In this document: positions 1 to 9,500 of the stretch, in pieces | Layout of the letters: each line of letters starts with the position of its first letter | Position numbering within the stretch: position 1 is the stretch's first letter | Origin: Anoxynatronum buryatiense | Lineage (GTDB): Bacteria > Bacillota > Clostridia > Peptostreptococcales > Tindalliaceae | Direction of reading: 5' to 3' | NCBI RefSeq assembly: GCF_900182905.1 | Contig: NZ_FXUF01000003.1 | Location: forward strand, 186,001-250,000 | DNA length: 64,000 nt | The notes under the pieces: model-generated | Databases searched by the model: none | What the model was told of the DNA's origin: nothing | What the model saw: only the letters and a program-made list of their open reading frames with translations | Made by a program: the position numbers and the translations under genes

Positions 1-453
1 GGAGGGCAGGTGAAAACCTGTTTCTGCTTGACATGTAATGGGTGATACGCTGACGCTGACCGCAGCACTGAATCCATTATAGTTGGTGTAGAAAGGTTCA
101 GGAATAAGAATTTCATCTCCAGCATCAGCAACAGCGATAATGGCAAACATAATTGCTTCGGAACCGCCGTTGGTGATTAAAACCTCATCATCTTCAAAAT
201 AAATGTCATTTTTTTTATAGTAGTCAATGATGGCCTTTATCAGTTCAGGAATTCCCTGGGACAGGGTGTAAGCCAATACCTTTTCATCAAACTGTTTAAT
301 GGTATCCATGAAACTGGCAGGTGTTTCGATATCAGGTTGACCAATGTTCAAATGAAACACTTTCTTACCCTTCGCTTTTGCTTGTTGTGCATAAGGCACC
401 AGTTTGCGAATGGGTGATTCCTGCATCCCGGTAATTCTTTTGGAAAACTCCAT
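1..453 (-). CDS. Class I/II PLP aminotransferase, N-terminal part (cut by window edge)
   Basis: The first 151 codons of a fold-type I aminotransferase, read on the minus strand and running off the left edge. Visible are NIGQPDIETP near residue 36, the cofactor-phosphate region NGGSEAI near residue 96, and PFYTNY near residue 120. These are typical of the aspartate/aromatic aminotransferase family, which moves an amino group between an amino acid and a 2-oxo acid through PLP. The ATG at 453 is preceded by an AGGAGG box (461-466). The catalytic lysine lies beyond the window, so the substrate cannot be inferred. The gene is divergent from tnaA. A role in amino-acid fermentation is plausible but inferred. 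Confidence 0.85.
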   Translation of the reverse strand, partial: MEFSKRITGMQESPIRKLVPYAQQAKAKGKKVFHLNIGQPDIETPASFMDTIKQFDEKVLAYTLSQGIPELIKAIIDYYKKNDIYFEDDEVLITNGGSEAIMFAIIAVADAGDEILIPEPFYTNYNGFSAAVSVSVSPITCQAETGFHLPS

Positions 454-496
454 CTGATTACCTCCTGTCATTTAAATAATTCAATTGATCACCCTG

Positions 497-502
497 ATTA
501 TA
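497..502 (-). promoter_or_regulatory. Extended -10 box for the aminotransferase gene
   Basis: On the minus strand TGTTATAAT gives an extended -10 element (TGnTATAAT) 44 bases ahead of the aminotransferase start. No convincing -35 box is seen. Confidence 0.4.
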
Positions 503-662
503 ACACATCCTCTGAAGGGTGTGGGCCTCCGTATTATTTTTTAAAACTTGCATCTATTCAGTTATCTTTGGGATTTGACATCATGTAGACAATATGTCTC
601 CAACCAATTTCACATGATACAGAAAGAAGAAACTTCTTTATCATGATAAGTGTTGAATGTTA

Positions 663-691
663 TTGCAAAAATGATATCTTTCATATAAAAT
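663..691 (+). promoter_or_regulatory. Probable tnaA promoter
   Basis: TTGCAA, a 17-base spacer and TAAAAT lie upstream of tnaA. Transcription would start near 698, so the inverted repeat at 721-761 would fall just downstream of the start. The match to consensus is moderate. The rest of the 454-815 gap shows no gene. Confidence 0.4.
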
Positions 692-720
692 GAAATAAAC
701 TAGAAGTATTTGGGCATTGT

Positions 721-761
721 TTTTTCCGCATTATGGGAATCGTTCCCACAATGCGGAAAAA
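721..761 (+). promoter_or_regulatory. 19-bp inverted repeat in the tnaA leader (candidate operator or leader hairpin)
   Basis: TTTTTCCGCATTATGGGAA, a 3-base loop, then TTCCCACAATGCGGAAAAA. The arms are complementary except for one position that would be G-U in RNA. Each arm also contains a TTCCGCAT...GGAA-type half palindrome, a style of site used by IclR-family regulators (general knowledge), and an IclR-type gene lies just past tnaA. No U tract follows, so an intrinsic terminator is unlikely. Operator function is inferred. Confidence 0.5.
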
Positions 762-815
762 TGATTGGTTTTAAATGTTGCCAGACGAAATTCAACTTAT
801 TCAGGAGGATGAAAA

Positions 816-2195
816 ATGACAAATTATTACGCTGAACCATTTAAAATTAAAATGGTTGAACCAATCAAAATACTTACCCGGGAAGAACGCGTCAGAAAGA
901 TCGAGGAAGCGCATTACAACGTTTTTGGTCTTAATTCTGACGATGTTTACATCGACCTTCTTACTGACAGTGGTACTGGGGCCATGAGTGACAAACAGTG
1001 GTCAGGAATGATGGTAGGTGACGAATCTTATTCCGGGTCTCGCAGTTTTCGTCATTTAATGGAATCGGCAAAAGACATTTTCGACTATGCTTTTTTTCAA
1101 CCGGTACATCAAGGCAGGGCTGCTGAAAAGGTAGTGATGCCGATTTTCCTGGAAGAAGGCAAGGTGGCCATTTCCAATATGCACTTCGATACCACACGAG
1201 CACATGTGGAGCTAGCCGGAGCACGGGCCGTGGATTGCGTGATACGTGAAGCGCTGGATACTGTGAGCTACCATCCCTTCAAAGGGAATATGGATACGAA
1301 GCGTATGATCAATCTGATAGAAGAGTATGGGCCTGAAAAAATTGGCATGATCATTATCACTGTGACAAATAACAGTGCAGGTGGACAACCTGTTTCAATG
1401 GCCAATATTCGAGAAACCAGCGAAATTGCCAAATCATTCGATATTCCTGTATGCATTGATGCTGCTCGTTATGCAGAAAATGCGTATTTTATTAAAAAAA
1501 GAGAAGCGGGTTATGAAGATAAATCTATCAAGGATATTGCCCGTGAAATGTTCAGCTATGCGGATTTCTTTACTATGAGCGCCAAAAAGGATGCTATCAT
1601 CAACATGGGCGGATTGATTGGCGTTAAAGATAATGAAGCATTATTTGAAACAATAAAAGCCAGAACGATACCACTGGAAGGATTTATTTCTTATGGTGGT
1701 TTGGCTGGCCGCGATATTGAAGCGATGGCCATTGGATTACAGGAGGGAACAGATTTTGATTACCTGCAATACCGAATTGGGCAGATGGAGTATTTGGCAG
1801 GAAAACTACATGATGCCGGTATTGCTTTCCAATCTCCAGTCGGTGGGCACGCGCTGTTTATTGATGCTAAAAAAATGCTTCCCCACATTCCATATCACCA
1901 ATTTCCTGCACAAACATTAGCACTTGAACTATATATTGAAGCAGGGATTCGATCTTGTGACATCGGTTCCTATATGATGGGAAATCACCCAGACAGTGGG
2001 GAACAAATTGAATCAGAATTTGAGTTTACCCGATTGGCAGTGCCCCGCCGTGTTTACACTCAGTCGCATCTGGATGTGATCGTTGAAGCGTTGAAATCGA
2101 TTCGAGAGCGTGCTGATCAACTCAAGGGATACAAAATTATCTGGGAGCCCGCCATATTGCGACACTTTACTGCAAAACTTAAGCCGCTTGATTGA
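816..2195 (+). CDS. tnaA: Tryptophanase (tryptophan indole-lyase)
   Basis: A 459-residue PLP enzyme that splits L-tryptophan into indole, pyruvate and ammonia. The protein is close in length and sequence to E. coli TnaA (471 aa). The PLP lysine is the second K of SAKKDA (K258). Tryptophanase was chosen over the sister enzyme tyrosine phenol-lyase for two reasons. The C-terminal RHFTAKL keeps the histidine (H450) that corresponds to TnaA His463, where phenol-lyases have Phe. The phenol-binding arginine is also replaced by Ile in IRSCDIGSY. The start has an AGGAGG site. A 41-base inverted repeat precedes it and an IclR-type regulator follows. I see no tnaC-like leader peptide or adjacent tryptophan permease. 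Confidence 0.92.
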   Translation: MTNYYAEPFKIKMVEPIKILTREERVRKIEEAHYNVFGLNSDDVYIDLLTDSGTGAMSDKQWSGMMVGDESYSGSRSFRHLMESAKDIFDYAFFQPVHQGRAAEKVVMPIFLEEGKVAISNMHFDTTRAHVELAGARAVDCVIREALDTVSYHPFKGNMDTKRMINLIEEYGPEKIGMIIITVTNNSAGGQPVSMANIRETSEIAKSFDIPVCIDAARYAENAYFIKKREAGYEDKSIKDIAREMFSYADFFTMSAKKDAIINMGGLIGVKDNEALFETIKARTIPLEGFISYGGLAGRDIEAMAIGLQEGTDFDYLQYRIGQMEYLAGKLHDAGIAFQSPVGGHALFIDAKKMLPHIPYHQFPAQTLALELYIEAGIRSCDIGSYMMGNHPDSGEQIESEFEFTRLAVPRRVYTQSHLDVIVEALKSIRERADQLKGYKIIWEPAILRHFTAKLKPLD

Positions 2196-2393
2196 AGTAT
2201 TTCAAAAATGACATAATATATTATCAACTGATTTGTCTGCATTCCTGTTGATGCGGCCTGTCTGTTGACAAGTTTTGCAAGGTTGAAACATTCAAGATTC
2301 ATGATGTATTGGCGCGTATCTGTTGACCTGGCATTGCGTCATCCATCCTTGCCTGCCGATATCATTTGTACATTTAAATAAAGAGAGTGTGAT

Positions 2394-3161
2394 ATGAGAG
2401 ATGATCATATGAGTACTGGCAGCATTCAATCTGTTTTAAAAGCATTGCAAATGTTGGATCTATTTGCTATTGCACCTGGATGGAATATGACAGATATTAG
2501 CAAAGAACTTAATTATCCCACAAGCACCACGCATCGTTTACTCTTGACGCTGGAAGAAGCTGGATACATTCATAGGGATATTCAATCGAAGATGTATTAC
2601 CTGACAATCAAGCCTTATCTTATTGGCAGCAAAACAGAAATAGTTAATATGTTGGAAAAACTTGCACTTGCATCCATTAGAGAGTTAGCACAAAACCTTA
2701 ATGAAAGTGTGAACGTTTCCATAGCGCTGGGTTTGAATGCGGTGACAGTTCTAAAAGCAGATGCCGAGCGGCAATTTTCAGCTGTTCCCCATGTTGGTGA
2801 TAAACGACAGTTGCATGCCACATCCGTGGGAAAATGTTTGTTGGCTTACAATAGTAATGGTTGTTATGATCATTTGATGAAATCTAATGAGTTATTAAAA
2901 TCCTATACACCAAATACCATTATCGAAAAAAAGACGATTGAAAAAATGGTGGAAATAATTCGATATCAAGGTTTTGCAACTGATCATGAAGAAGTGGAAG
3001 TGGGTCTGACTTGCATAGGAGCTCCCATTTTTGATCAACTTGGTAATTGTATCGCGGCAGTTAGTGTGTCGATGCCCACCTTTCGGATCACAGACAAGGA
3101 AGCGGTTATATCTCAAGTCATCAAAACTGCTGGAAAAATATCCTCGAAGTTTAAATTTTGA
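2394..3161 (+). CDS. IclR-family transcriptional regulator
   Basis: A 255-residue protein. It has an N-terminal winged helix-turn-helix (about residues 10-70, with MTDISKELNYPTSTTHRLL as recognition region) and a C-terminal effector-binding domain (about 85-250, with TSVGKCLLAY and the late GLTCIGAPIFDQLGN stretch). IclR proteins usually control nearby catabolic genes in response to a small ligand. This one lies 198 bases after tnaA on the same strand and ends at a strong terminator, so tnaA is the likely target (inferred). Both ATG 2394 and ATG 2409 are possible starts; the purine-rich AGAGAG box fits either. Confidence 0.85.
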   Translation: MRDDHMSTGSIQSVLKALQMLDLFAIAPGWNMTDISKELNYPTSTTHRLLLTLEEAGYIHRDIQSKMYYLTIKPYLIGSKTEIVNMLEKLALASIRELAQNLNESVNVSIALGLNAVTVLKADAERQFSAVPHVGDKRQLHATSVGKCLLAYNSNGCYDHLMKSNELLKSYTPNTIIEKKTIEKMVEIIRYQGFATDHEEVEVGLTCIGAPIFDQLGNCIAAVSVSMPTFRITDKEAVISQVIKTAGKISSKFKF

Positions 3162-3240
3162 TCTGCCGTTGTTTTATGCTTGCATCAGCATGCATTAAAA
3201 TCATTTTTTATGGGTCCGGTTGTAGAGTGGATCGATCAAA

Positions 3241-3284
3241 AAAGGACCGCGAAAGGATGTTGTTCATCTTTCGCGGTCTTTGTT
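3241..3284 (+). terminator. Intrinsic terminator after the IclR gene
   Basis: GACCGCGAAAG (3245-3255) pairs perfectly with CTTTCGCGGTC (3268-3278) across a 12-base loop, followed by TTTGTT. Confidence 0.85.
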
Positions 3285-3338
3285 GCATACAGGTAATTAA
3301 CTTGACTGACATGTTTACAATAGCTATTATAACTATGC

Positions 3339-3989
3339 TTAGAGCAATTGAAGTATAAGTGATTGAGGGGTTAATACCTGCAGTGAAGGAACTACGAGGG
3401 CGGCACCTTTTAAGTGGTCAGGAAAGCCAACACCTACTGCGGTCATGCCCGCATTCAAAGCAGCATCAATACCAGCCTGGGCATCTTCAAAAACCACACA
3501 ATTGGAGGGTGGTTCACTAAGTGCTTTTGCTCCCAACACAAACACTTCCGGATCGGGCTTTGCACGTGTTGTAATATTTCCATCCACTATAGCATCAAAA
3601 TATGGTAATAGATCGAGTTTTTTCAAAATCAACGATGCGTTCTGACTTGCTGAGCCCAGGGCTGTTTTTAAGCCAAGCTGCCGACTTTTTTTCAAAAAAT
3701 CGACAGCTCCTGGAAGTACGGCATCCTGATTGAGTGTTTCCAAATATTCGACATACCATGTGTTTTTTTGCTGTGCCAATTGAATGCGATGATTTTCGGT
3801 AAACGATAAGCCTCCGATTTCAAGAAGAATATCCAACGCCTGCATGCGGCCAACGCCTTTCAAGCGTTCATTGTCAGTTTCGTCAAATGAAAATCCCATT
3901 TCAGCAGCTAAACGCTGCCAAGCTAGATAATGATATTTTGCGGTATCAACAATCACACCGTCGAGATCAAAAATAAAGGCAGTCTTCAT
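3339..3989 (-). CDS. pgmB: Beta-phosphoglucomutase (HAD superfamily)
   Basis: A 216-residue HAD phosphatase-fold protein that likely interconverts beta-glucose 1-phosphate and glucose 6-phosphate, the step after maltose or trehalose phosphorylase. FDLDGVIVDT carries the nucleophile D8 and acid/base D10, with the Lactococcus enzyme's numbering. The cap has KGVGRMQALDILLE, motif II is GSASQNA, and motif IV is VFEDAQAGIDAA. An open frame extends upstream, but the ATG at 3989 has an AGGAGGT box at 3998-4004 and gives the usual family length (about 220 aa). No sugar phosphorylase is nearby. The gene is divergent from the MATE exporter. Confidence 0.88.
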   Translation of the reverse strand: MKTAFIFDLDGVIVDTAKYHYLAWQRLAAEMGFSFDETDNERLKGVGRMQALDILLEIGGLSFTENHRIQLAQQKNTWYVEYLETLNQDAVLPGAVDFLKKSRQLGLKTALGSASQNASLILKKLDLLPYFDAIVDGNITTRAKPDPEVFVLGAKALSEPPSNCVVFEDAQAGIDAALNAGMTAVGVGFPDHLKGAALVVPSLQVLTPQSLILQLL

Positions 3990-4041
3990 TGACAGGCACC
4001 TCCTGGTAAGCTGATAATTGATCATGGCTGTGGTATACTCA

Positions 4042-4050
4042 ATTATAGCA
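4042..4050 (-). promoter_or_regulatory. Extended -10 promoter element for pgmB
   Basis: TGCTATAAT on the minus strand (TGnTATAAT form), 53 bases ahead of pgmB. The -35 region is poor. Confidence 0.45.
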
Positions 4051-4057
4051 TATGGTT

Positions 4058-4078
4058 GCAAAGCGAGTGTCGCTTTGC
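4058..4078. repeat. Perfect 9-bp inverted repeat between pgmB and the MATE gene
   Basis: GCAAAGCGA, GTG loop, TCGCTTTGC. It lies next to the pgmB extended -10 box and in the probable leader of the MATE gene. It may be an operator or a leader hairpin; the sequence does not settle which. Confidence 0.5.
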
Positions 4079-4126
4079 TGACGAATCGATACATAATCTT
4101 ATCAAAACATATTGGAGGCACTTCTT

Positions 4127-5485
4127 GTGACATATCAATCATCTCTCAACGACCCAACTGCCTCATTAAATCAACAAATCATGGTATTGGCCGGGCCTGC
4201 AATTTTGGAAATGCTGATGCACACACTGGTGTGGACGGCTGATACTGCTATGGTGGGCCGATTAACGCCCGCAGACATTGCAGCTGTCAATCTGGGAGCA
4301 CATATGATGTTCACAATTGCAGCTATTTTCGGTGCCCTGGGTACAGGTGCAACAGCTATGGTAGCACGTGCCATTGGTGCCGATAATAGCGAAAAAGCAA
4401 CACATACCGCTTCCCAAGCCATGGGATTAAGTATTATTCTGGGTCTGGTGATTGCAACTGTGGGCATGCTGATGGCTCAGCCTATTTTTGAAAAGCTGGT
4501 GGACGACCCGCTTGTGATTGATAAAGGGTCTGAGTATATGCGGATCGTTTATATCGGTGCATATTTCTTAATTCCTCAAATGGTGGGAAATGCCATCATA
4601 AGAGGTAGTGGAAACACTTTTATACCGCTGCTTTCAGCAGTGGTAGCCAATGTTTTCAATATCGTTGCGGATTATGTGTTGATTTTTGGTAAACTCGGAT
4701 TCCCTGCCATGGGATCAAGAGGAGCTGCGATAGCAACTGGAACTGCACAAATTTTAGGAGCCTGTGTAACGTTTTACTATTTGTTTCGTGGCAGTGGAAC
4801 CATCAGGCTTTCGTTTCGAAAATTGTTCTTTTTTGAGTCAACAAGTGTTAAAAATCTGGTAAAACTTAGCATACCTGCTGGTCTTGAAGTGACAATGAAC
4901 GAAGGAAGCCGATTAGTCTCCTCTTTTTGGATCGCACAATTAGGCACTGTGTCTTACGCAGCACATTCTCTAGCGGTCGCGGGTGAATCAGTTTCATTTA
5001 TGCCAGGATACGGATTTGCAGTTGCTGCTGCAACGTTGATGGGACAGCGTTTAGGAGCGGGTAAATTGAAAGCTGCAGATGAAAGTGTGCGACGTTGCGT
5101 TTTGTTTGCTGTGATACTTATGGGGTCGGTGGGTGTCTTGTTTTTTTTCATGCCTCATCGGATCATGGGACTTCTAAGCACGAGTACTGACGCGGTTGAA
5201 TTGGCGGGTAGAAGTATTCGAATTGGTGCATTTGAACAGATTCCAATAGCAATTGCCATGGTAATTTCAGGCGCTTTAAAAGGAGCTGGCGACACCCAGG
5301 GCCCCTTTCGTATATCGCTCGTCACAAATCTATGCATACGACTTCCTCTTATTTATTTGGCAGTGTTCGTCTTTCAGCTACCGTTAACTGTTGTCTGGAT
5401 AATTTCTGTCACACAATATGTTGTTGAAGCTTTGCTTATGACTCGTCGTTACCGCAAAGGGCATTGGAAAACAATTAAAGTGTAG
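4127..5485 (+). CDS. MATE-family efflux protein
   Basis: A 452-residue multidrug/toxin exporter of the MATE family with about 12 membrane helices in two six-helix halves. It is expected to expel cationic compounds using a sodium or proton gradient. The first half shows MLMHTLVWTADTAMVGRL and the GNAIIRGSGNTFIPL stretch, and the second half repeats the pattern at GALKGAGDT. The GTG at 4127 is chosen because GGAGG (4114-4118) sits 8 bases before it; the TTG at 4112 would overlap that site. It appears to be a single-gene unit. The substrate cannot be read from sequence. Confidence 0.88.
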   Translation: MTYQSSLNDPTASLNQQIMVLAGPAILEMLMHTLVWTADTAMVGRLTPADIAAVNLGAHMMFTIAAIFGALGTGATAMVARAIGADNSEKATHTASQAMGLSIILGLVIATVGMLMAQPIFEKLVDDPLVIDKGSEYMRIVYIGAYFLIPQMVGNAIIRGSGNTFIPLLSAVVANVFNIVADYVLIFGKLGFPAMGSRGAAIATGTAQILGACVTFYYLFRGSGTIRLSFRKLFFFESTSVKNLVKLSIPAGLEVTMNEGSRLVSSFWIAQLGTVSYAAHSLAVAGESVSFMPGYGFAVAAATLMGQRLGAGKLKAADESVRRCVLFAVILMGSVGVLFFFMPHRIMGLLSTSTDAVELAGRSIRIGAFEQIPIAIAMVISGALKGAGDTQGPFRISLVTNLCIRLPLIYLAVFVFQLPLTVVWIISVTQYVVEALLMTRRYRKGHWKTIKV

Positions 5486-5824
5486 TATCCACGGTTATAA
5501 ATTAGCTTTGCTGGGTAATAATACCCAAGGAGTCAGATAGGTCAATAGACCTTGAATAGGATGAATATCATCATTTGTCAACTCACTTTGAAGGGAACAT
5601 CCTAAATATATATATATGGAATCATTTCTTCCAGGCTTGGTTCTTACAACGACAAATGGTGATACCCTTATCCGAGCCCTGTTATTTGGGGCCCGGGATT
5701 TTAATGAATGTTTTTGGTGCTTGTATAGTTGATGACATTTGCGTCATTTTTGAAGTTAAAAGCGACCACTTTTTGAAATGAATGATATTCCATGTTTGAA
5801 AAACCCATTGAAAATGGTGATTGA
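5486..5824. other. 339-base intergenic stretch before the chemosensory operon
   Basis: No credible gene. It holds two short perfect hairpins near 5513-5555 (GGGTAATAATACCC and AGGTCAATAGACCT), a (TA)n run, and a GC-rich hairpin at 5672-5696. The promoter of the operon must lie here, but no consensus vegetative box is convincing. Confidence 0.5.
5672..5704 (+). terminator. Weak candidate terminator after the MATE gene
   Basis: CCGAGCCC can pair with GGGCCCGG apart from one bulge on each side, followed by GATTTTAAT. The U tract is short. Confidence 0.35.
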
Positions 5825-6229
5825 ATGGAACAGTACCAAGTAACTTTTTTCTCCGATTTTCGTGAAGCTGATCGGTGCGCGGTGATATTGACGAATCGAT
5901 TGCAATTATATTACGGATCCAAGATGAACCCCAAGGTGAACTTTCACATTAATTTTGTGTTGCGAGAACTGCTGAATAATGCAGTTGAACATGGCAATGC
6001 TTTCGACAGGAATAAGAAAGTGATTTGCAGCATTTGCTACGGCAAACAAATAGTGGAAATCTGTGTCAGAGATGAAGGTGCGGGCTTTTCTTCAAATATG
6101 ACCGCAGCACCAGAAACTAATGGAGCAAATCAGCAACGAAGTCGAGGTCTTTGGATGATTCAACAATTAGGATTAACCCTGGATATTAAGGGAAACCAAG
6201 TTAAAGCAATTTATAATTGGAGGGTGTAG
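5825..6229 (+). CDS. RsbW/SpoIIAB-like ATP-binding serine kinase / anti-sigma-type protein
   Basis: A 134-residue single-domain GHKL ATPase of the anti-sigma kinase type. The N box is LRELLNNAVEHGN (about residues 48-60), the G1 box VRDEGAGFS (about 81-89), and a short lid RSRGLWMI follows (about 107-114). Such proteins bind and hold a target, often a sigma factor, and phosphorylate a STAS antagonist on serine. The next gene, two bases downstream, is exactly such a STAS protein, and the last gene of the operon is a PP2C phosphatase. Together they form a complete partner-switching set. The target is not in the window, so the output is unknown. The ribosome site is weak. Confidence 0.85.
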   Translation: MEQYQVTFFSDFREADRCAVILTNRLQLYYGSKMNPKVNFHINFVLRELLNNAVEHGNAFDRNKKVICSICYGKQIVEICVRDEGAGFSSNMTAAPETNGANQQRSRGLWMIQQLGLTLDIKGNQVKAIYNWRV

Positions 6230-6231
6230 AG

Positions 6232-6534
6232 ATGAAAAATATGATAAAGAAAGAAACGTTAACCATTTCATTTGACAGTAATCTTACTGCAGCATTGGTA
6301 CCCGATCTGACTCGGGAAGTCAAAGCGATTCTGGAAATGGAACCTGGATGCGAACGTGTGGTGGCAGATCTCACTGGTGTTGAATACATTGATTCCACAG
6401 GAATCACCCTGATTATTGGTATGTATCGATCCATCGATGCAGCGAACAAGAAGTTTTTGGTAAGTGGCGCGAGAGAAGAAATTAAAGATCTATTCAGTAT
6501 TATTCGGTTGGATAATATTTTTGATATTCAGTAG
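6232..6534 (+). CDS. STAS-domain anti-anti-sigma-type protein (RsbV-like)
   Basis: A 100-residue single STAS domain. YIDSTGITLI (about residues 53-62) holds the conserved serine that partner kinases phosphorylate. In the unphosphorylated state it should bind the RsbW-like protein encoded just upstream and free that protein's target. The ATG at 6232 is chosen because GGAGGG (6219-6224) lies 7 bases before it; an in-frame TTG at 6217 would overlap that site. The gene sits between the kinase and cheA in one transcription unit. RsbV-type function is inferred from family and context. Confidence 0.87.
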   Translation: MKNMIKKETLTISFDSNLTAALVPDLTREVKAILEMEPGCERVVADLTGVEYIDSTGITLIIGMYRSIDAANKKFLVSGAREEIKDLFSIIRLDNIFDIQ

Positions 6535-6560
6535 AAAATCAACGAAGCTGGGGTGATCTG

Positions 6561-9500
6561 ATGATTCAAAATGAAGAATTCATCAATGAATTTGTTGAAG
6601 AGGCAAAAAGCCATCTTGATATGATTGAAGCAGGGCTGCTAAGTATGGAAGAGGGCTGTGGCGACTCGGAAAATATAAATACAATATTCAGGTCAATTCA
6701 CAGCATTAAAGGAACTGCTGGTTTTTTTGGATTAGAAAAAATTGTTGAGCTGGCACATGTCATGGAAAATCTGTTGGGGGAAATTCGCAACCAGAAAATA
6801 GCCCCTGATTCAGTCATGATAGATCACCTGTTGCGTGGAAATGACCAATTGAAAACAATGGTAGACAATGTGACAGATAGCAATGATGTGGACGTGACAA
6901 ACTATGTGGCCATATTCACCGATTTGTTAAATCAGGAAACTGCTCCTGAGACGGCTAAAAAATTGATATTATCCAGTGCTGAGACCAATCACAAAATAAT
7001 GGAAATAGATCAGCATCAGGAAAATCAAATCAAAAAAGCACGTCAGCATGGGCACCATCTTTATAAAGTCACCATTGCAATGAATCGAGATTTGGGAAGT
7101 GAGATCAGTCCAATTAAATTTTTTAAAAAGATACAATCAGTGGGAGAGATTGTTGATTCTTTTATTGATATCAGCGACATTGACGGACTTGACTCAGTTA
7201 TGGAAGCGGACGTCGTATTTGCATTTGTTTTCACTACAGTATTGGAAAAAAACTTGTTACCCATTGCGCTGGATATTCAGGATGAGAGTATCGAAGAGCT
7301 TGATACTGAAACAGACTTATCAACGCTAAATCTTTCGAATGAAGCAAGCATTAAAAAGGCCAAACTGTCAAAGCTAACCGAGAACCAAACACCGGAAATC
7401 ATATTCAATGAAAATGAAAACAAAGAGACTCAGAGTCAAAACGGTACAGAAACCATATCCGTTGTAGCAGACGGATTGTCAGTTGTAGGGAGAAAAGAAA
7501 GCGGTTCAACGGCAGAAGACAGTGTTCGTGTGCATGTATCTCTTTTGAATGACCTTCTCAATCTGGCAAGTGAAATGGTGCTGGGCAGAAATCAACTGTT
7601 GCGCAATATTGATCAGCATCGAAAACAAATCAATGGTTTGGATTCCATTCTTCAAAACATTGATCGTGTGACAACAGAGTTGCAGGAAAAAATCATGCAA
7701 ACACGCATGCAGCCTGTGGGCAATGTGTTTAATAAAATGCCAAGAGTTATTCGGGATTTGTCCAAAAAACTAGGCAAAGAAGTTGATTTGATTATTGAGG
7801 GATCACATGTTGAGCTGGATAAATCAATCATAGAATCTCTCAGCGACCCATTAACCCATTTGATACGAAATGCTGCAGATCATGGACTTGAAATGCCTGC
7901 CGAACGCAAAAAAGCAGGCAAGCCGACAAAAGGAACTGTTTTGCTGAAAGCTTATCACGAAAGCGGATATGTTCACATTGATATTGTGGATGATGGAGCG
8001 GGAATCGATGCTGACCGTATTCGAAAGAAAGGATTGGAAAAAGGGCTGGTTTCGGAATCAGAATTGAAACATATGGGTGAGCAGGAAGTGCTACAGATTC
8101 TTATGAAGCCAGGTTTTTCAACTGCTGAGAAAATTACAGATGTTTCCGGCCGCGGTGTTGGAATGGATGTGGTGAAAACCAATATTGAAAAACTGGGAGG
8201 CACCGTCGAAATTCAAACAAAGCTTGGCGAAGGAACAACTTTTCGAATGATTTTACCCCTAACACTGGCCATTATTCCTTCCCTAATTGTAGAAGTTAAC
8301 AACTATAAGTTTGCATTACCGCAGGTAAACTTACAGGAAATGGTACGTATCAAAGCTGGTGATGAGAGTAAAAAAATTGAGCTTGTGCATCGCGCACAAG
8401 TACTGCGGCTTAGAGGAAAGCTGTTGCCGATAGTTCACTTGGGAGAAGTGTTGGGGCTGGATCAAAGGCAAACAGATTCGGAGGGAACAGCTGCCGATAT
8501 TACCCGTGTTTTAGTGCTGAAAGCAGGCTCAAAAAGATTTGGTTTAATTGTTGACCGTATTTTTGACGAAGAGGAGATATTGGTGAAGCCTCTGCCGAAA
8601 TATTTTAAGAACTGCCAAGGATACTCAGGTGTGACGATCATGGGAGATGGAAAAACAGCCATGATACTTGATCCTGAGGGAATTGTCACCAAAGCAAGCC
8701 TTCGTTTTACAGAAGACCAAATTGAAACAACACAGCTTGAACAACAAGAGCAGACAGAAGAGCTGCGAGAAGCACAAAACCTGTTGATGTTCAAATGTTC
8801 AGGTGAAGAGACTTTTGCTATCGACCTCTCGTTGGTTTCAAGAGTGGAAGAAATTCTACCCTCACAAATTGAGATTATTGGCGACAAAGAATACATCAAG
8901 CACCGAGGCGAAGCCTTGCGTGTGATTCGTCCAGAGCAATACTTGCCGGTTACCAGCAAACAAAATAATCCAGAAAAGCTATATGTTATAATTCCCAAAC
9001 TTGTTGCCAATCCCATCGGTCTCATTATTGAAAAAATTCACGATACCATGATGACCAGCATCAAATTAAATCAGGAAGATATCAAAGGTAAAGGAATTAT
9101 CGGATCAACTATTTTAAATGATAAAATTGTACTGCTGGTGAACATTTACGAAATTTTTGAAATGGTTTCGCCAGATGAATATGAGAATAAATCATTGAAA
9201 AATTCAGCCGAAGGCGCGGTCATTCTTTTAGCAGAAGATACGCCCTTTTTTTCCCGCATGACAAAAAATTATCTGGAATGGGCAGGCTATCAGGTCTATG
9301 CAGTTGAAAATGGAAAAACTGCACTCGAGCTTTTAAAAGAAAAGGCGGTGGATTTGGTGTTGAGTGACATCCAAATGCCTGTGATGGATGGGTTGGAATT
9401 GGCCAGAGAAATACGTAAAGATCCTGATTTGGCTGCATTACCCATGGTGGCGCTCACTTCGATGACTGGTGCTTTGGATCGTCAGGCTGGTTTTGAGGCG

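Noticed and set aside
816-2195. Tyrosine phenol-lyase
   Set aside because: The C-terminal His in RHFTAKL and the lack of the phenol-binding Arg favour tryptophanase.
8462-9025. A 187-codon frame antisense to cheA
   Set aside because: Opposite a conserved coding region, no ribosome site, no recognisable domain.
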